Below, in pieces: positions 23,916 to 26,384 of a stretch of 26,384 nt of DNA (position 1 is its first letter; the number at the start of each line of letters is the position of its first letter). Made by a program: the position numbers and the translations under genes. Under the pieces are notes generated by a model. That model was not told the origin of the DNA and made no database searches. It saw only the letters and a program-made list of their open reading frames with translations. Source of the DNA: JADGAU01 sp045047105 (GTDB lineage Bacteria; Pseudomonadota; Gammaproteobacteria; GRL18); NCBI GenBank assembly GCA_045047105.1, contig JASFYQ010000025.1:1-26384 (forward strand). The letters run 5' to 3'.

Positions 23916-24285
23916 GTTTAACCTGATTAATTAAGCTTGTTAATTTTTTAATATCAACATTTTGCCGCTGAAACTTAATCTTGTTTATATTATTTTTCAG
24001 GTTGCTGAATACTTCAAATTGCAACTTGCTCCAGCGGTTATTTTTTAACTGCTTTTTATCTATTATCCGTGCTAATTTACAGGCTGCTTCTCGGCAAGAA
24101 ATTTTGCCCTGTTTTAACTGGTACTCCAGTTTAATTATGGGTTGTTGAAAATACAAATAAAAAATAATTAATATGATCGCAGCCAGGCTTAAAACAATAA
24201 CTAGTTGTAACCAAAAGGGTAAAAATGGCTCTACAGTTGGGAATGGAAGTATATCATTCATCTGGCTTAAATGAATCTTGCTCAT
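23905..24285 (-). CDS. DUF4381 small membrane protein
   Basis: A 126-residue protein with an N-terminal MNDILPFPTVEPFLPFW motif (about 9-25), a single membrane segment at about 25-46 and a basic cytoplasmic tail. This is the DUF4381 form, the small protein that regularly sits between the DUF58 and vWA genes of MoxR/Bat operons. Its function is not known. It overlaps the DUF58 gene by 4 bases, so translation is coupled. The family call relies partly on gene order. Confidence 0.75.
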   Translation of the reverse strand: MSKIHLSQMNDILPFPTVEPFLPFWLQLVIVLSLAAIILIIFYLYFQQPIIKLEYQLKQGKISCREAACKLARIIDKKQLKNNRWSKLQFEVFSNLKNNINKIKFQRQNVDIKKLTSLINQVKHEL

Positions 24286-25190
24286 AATATTTTAGCCCAG
24301 CTAGATGATAATTCATGCTCTTCTACCGAGACTTGCCTATAACTTATATTGGCTTTTCGAAATCTATTGTAAATTTCCTCTGCTCTTATCTGTAATTTAT
24401 TTTTAAGTTGTTCTAAACGGTTTTTATTAGTAACTGAAAAATAGCTTTGTTTATTGCCCGATTGTAATTGTACCGCCGCTACAAAATTAGGATCTATTTC
24501 GCAAGGGTCAAAAATATGTATTGCTGTAGTTTTATATTGGTTACCTAATACGGCCAGAATTTTATTATCTGCATCACTCAGGCCATAAAAATCAGATAAG
24601 AGAATAACTTCACTTCCTTTACTTATTTGTTGCTCCAGGCCAGAGAGAATGCTTTTCCAGTTTGCTCTATGCTGTTGTTTTATTGGTGGACAGGCTTTAT
24701 TAGCCAGTTTAGCAATTAACTTAACGGCTAACATACCTTGTTGAGGCGCCAGCCAGCTAATAGGATTATCTAATAATAGTGTTGCAATTTCTCGTCCGGC
24801 ACGTGCTTCTTGGCCAGCAATCCACAAGGCCATTCGTACTGCCTGAGTTACTTTTAGTCTAACTCGCGTTGCAAAACGCATGCTTGAGCTGCGATCAATT
24901 AATAAATATAAAACCTGATTTAATTCGCTATGATAGGTACGTAATAATGGCAGCCTGGAGCGGGCCGTTGCTCGCCAATCAATATAACGTGGATCATCAC
25001 CTGCATGATAAGCTCGTACCTCTGCAAAATCACTGCCCGAACCGATAGTTGAAGAAAGTTGTTCTCCTATTCGCGCAGTTTGGGATATAATTTTTTGATT
25101 TGCCTGACCTGTAGTTATAGAAGATGATGAAGCAGAAATTAATTGCTTAATTTCTGCTTCAGTTAATAAGGCTTGGTTTTTGGAAAACAT
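24282..25190 (-). CDS. DUF58 domain protein of the MoxR operon
   Basis: A 302-residue protein with the DUF58 signature GSGSDFAEVRAYHAGDDPRY (about 50-69), continued by IDWRATARSRLPLLRTY. A vWA-like fold follows, with an intact DRSSSM MIDAS (99-104). It has no membrane segment and is probably cytoplasmic. DUF58 proteins almost always accompany MoxR ATPases and are thought to be the substrate adaptors or partners of the ATPase. It lies 54 bases after moxR on the same strand and overlaps the DUF4381 gene by 4 bases. Confidence 0.92.
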   Translation of the reverse strand: MFSKNQALLTEAEIKQLISASSSSITTGQANQKIISQTARIGEQLSSTIGSGSDFAEVRAYHAGDDPRYIDWRATARSRLPLLRTYHSELNQVLYLLIDRSSSMRFATRVRLKVTQAVRMALWIAGQEARAGREIATLLLDNPISWLAPQQGMLAVKLIAKLANKACPPIKQQHRANWKSILSGLEQQISKGSEVILLSDFYGLSDADNKILAVLGNQYKTTAIHIFDPCEIDPNFVAAVQLQSGNKQSYFSVTNKNRLEQLKNKLQIRAEEIYNRFRKANISYRQVSVEEHELSSSWAKIL

Positions 25191-25244
25191 TAATTTGAAG
25201 AACCGATTTAAATAGTAGAAATTAACTTAGGGTATTTTATAAAT

Positions 25245-26207
25245 TCAGGGTATTTTAATTACATTTAATAAAGCACTAATAATATCATCTGCACTAATGC
25301 CTTCTGCCTGTGCTGAAAAATCCAGTATGAGTCGATGGCGCAATACATCTGCCGCCAGAGCCAGCACATCCTCAGGTAAAACATAATCCCGCCCTGCTAT
25401 AAATGCACGTGCCATAGCGGCTCGTAATAATGAAATAGAAGCCCTGGGTGAAGCACCCACTTGAATCGTATCTGCCCATTGGGGTAAATGTCTGCCCAGA
25501 TTACGGGTGGCAACTACCAGCTCAACAGCAAAGCGCTCGATGTGTGGCTCAATAAAGATATCCTTAAGTTGCTCACGTAAAGACAAAATTTGTTCTGGTT
25601 TAAGCGCTGCGGTTAAGCCCTCATCTACATGGCCTTCATGGGCTTTTCTTGCTCTTCTTGCAATTTCTATTTCTTCTTCCAGACTGGGGTAATCAAGAAT
25701 AATCTGAAACAAAAACCGGTCTAATTGCGCCTCAGGTAAACGATAAGTTCCTGACTGCTCTAATGGATTTTGAGTAGCCAAAACCATAAATAGATCAGGC
25801 AAACTCCGGGTTTTGCCCCCGACCGTAATCTGATGCTCTGCCATTGCTTCAAGCAAGGCCGATTGTACCTTGGGTGGTGCGCGATTAATTTCATCCGCAA
25901 GTAAAATTTCATTAAATAAAGGGCCATTTATAAAACGAAAAGAGCCATTGCCTGGTTCATATATTTCACTTCCGGTTAAATCACCCGGCATTAGATCGGG
26001 AGTAAACTGTATCCGTTGAAAGTCTGCATCCAGCCCCGTAGCAAGCGCATGAACAATAGTCGTTTTTGCTAAACCTGGAGGCCCTTCTAGTAAAACATGT
26101 CCTCCAGCTAAAACAGCAATTACCAGGCGATCTAATAAATCTTCCTGGCCAACAATAATGGAGCCCAGTTTATTTCGTAATTGGTGTAATAAATTAATAT
26201 CGGTCAT
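25245..26207 (-). CDS. moxR: MoxR-family AAA+ ATPase
   Basis: A 320-residue MoxR ATPase, a chaperone-like AAA+ protein that remodels vWA partner proteins. Walker A is GPPGLAKT (42-49), Walker B runs LLADEINRAPP (102-112), sensor 1 is ATQNP (144-148) and the Arg-containing LPEAQLDRF (157-165) follows. The C-terminal lid carries VGASPRAS. The ATG at 26207 was chosen because it puts the usual short N-terminus before IIVGQE. An ATG 14 codons upstream is possible; neither has a good ribosome site. It is the first gene of the six-gene Bat operon. Confidence 0.95.
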   Translation of the reverse strand: MTDINLLHQLRNKLGSIIVGQEDLLDRLVIAVLAGGHVLLEGPPGLAKTTIVHALATGLDADFQRIQFTPDLMPGDLTGSEIYEPGNGSFRFINGPLFNEILLADEINRAPPKVQSALLEAMAEHQITVGGKTRSLPDLFMVLATQNPLEQSGTYRLPEAQLDRFLFQIILDYPSLEEEIEIARRARKAHEGHVDEGLTAALKPEQILSLREQLKDIFIEPHIERFAVELVVATRNLGRHLPQWADTIQVGASPRASISLLRAAMARAFIAGRDYVLPEDVLALAADVLRHRLILDFSAQAEGISADDIISALLNVIKIP

Positions 26208-26261
26208 AATTTTGTGGCATTTAGGAGTAAAAATAACCATTATTATCATACTAAAAAAAAC

Positions 26262-26290
26262 ATTAGTCTATGTAAAATTACTAAAATCAA
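26262..26290 (-). promoter_or_regulatory. Weak candidate promoter for the moxR operon
   Basis: On the minus strand TTGATT (26285-26290) and ACTAAT (26262-26267) are 17 bases apart, each matching consensus at four of six bases. It lies about 55 bases upstream of the moxR ATG, in the only gap before the CRISPR repeat. The match is modest. Confidence 0.25.
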
Positions 26291-26356
26291 TTAGATAAAA
26301 ATAAGAACCAATGATGTAAGAGTTATTGAACCTGGCATTATACATTATTATTTTCA

Positions 26357-26384
26357 TTTCTAAGCTGCCTGTGCGGCAGTGAAC
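26357..26384 (-). CRISPR. Type I-F CRISPR repeat, terminal repeat of an array right of the window
   Basis: The last 28 bases are a complete repeat. Its minus strand begins GTTCACTGCCGCACAGG and ends AGCTTAGAAA, with CTGCC/GGCAG hairpin arms. As I recall, this is identical to the type I-F repeat of Yersinia pestis. In that orientation the leader would be upstream, to the right, so this is the leader-distal end. No further repeat is found in the 107 bases between it and moxR. Only one repeat is visible, but its length and hairpin are unmistakable. Confidence 0.92.

Noticed and set aside
26250..26356. Further, degenerate I-F repeats between moxR and the right-edge repeat.
   Set aside because: No GTTCACTGCC-like or CTGCC/GGCAG hairpin sequence is found at repeat-plus-spacer distance.

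Overview
The window is a 26.4 kb AT-rich segment from a bacterium, most likely a gammaproteobacterium. Three things suggest this: a PhaE/PhaC class III synthase pair that closely recalls purple sulfur bacteria, a type I-F CRISPR repeat of the gammaproteobacterial kind, and a MoxR/DUF58/DUF4381/vWA (Bat) operon. I cannot name the genus. A sulfur-oxidising Thiotrichales or Chromatiales relative is only a guess.

The two edges are CRISPR repeats of different types. Bases 1-32 are a type I-C repeat, the leader-proximal end of an array running off the left edge. Bases 26357-26384 are a type I-F repeat, the leader-distal end of an array running off the right edge.

Region 1 (33-8622, minus strand) is a complete type I-C system in the order cas3, cas5c, cas8c (with an internally started cas11c), cas7c, a YgiT/MqsA-type zinc-finger ORF, cas4, cas1, cas2, leader, array. 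Just upstream of cas3 lies a 45-codon remnant of a second Cas3 N-terminus. A divergent WYL-domain regulator of the CapW/BrxR type (8989-9885) shares a palindrome-rich intergenic region with the cas operon and probably controls it, itself, or both.

Region 2 (10005-19353) starts with a DUF1028 putative hydrolase and is then a polyhydroxyalkanoate (PHA) cluster. On the minus strand are phaA (thiolase), phaR (repressor), phasin 1 and phaB (reductase). On the plus strand are phasin 2, a class I phaC, and then a complete class III synthase, phaE-phaC. Two synthase classes in one cluster is unusual. Both phasin promoters carry the motif TTGCANTGCA at repressor positions, which makes it a good candidate PhaR operator. 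A 13-bp tandem repeat follows phasin 1 and copies the last codons and stop codon of that gene.

Region 3 (19475-26207, minus strand) is a tightly packed operon: moxR ATPase, DUF58, DUF4381, BatA-like vWA protein, a BatB-BatC fusion and BatD. Together they form a MoxR chaperone and membrane vWA module acting at the cell envelope.

The most noteworthy points are the cas3 remnant, the orphan antitoxin-like zinc finger inside the cas operon, the well-placed Cas11c internal start, the WYL regulator with its palindromes, the PhaR operator motif, the dual synthase cluster and the BatBC fusion.
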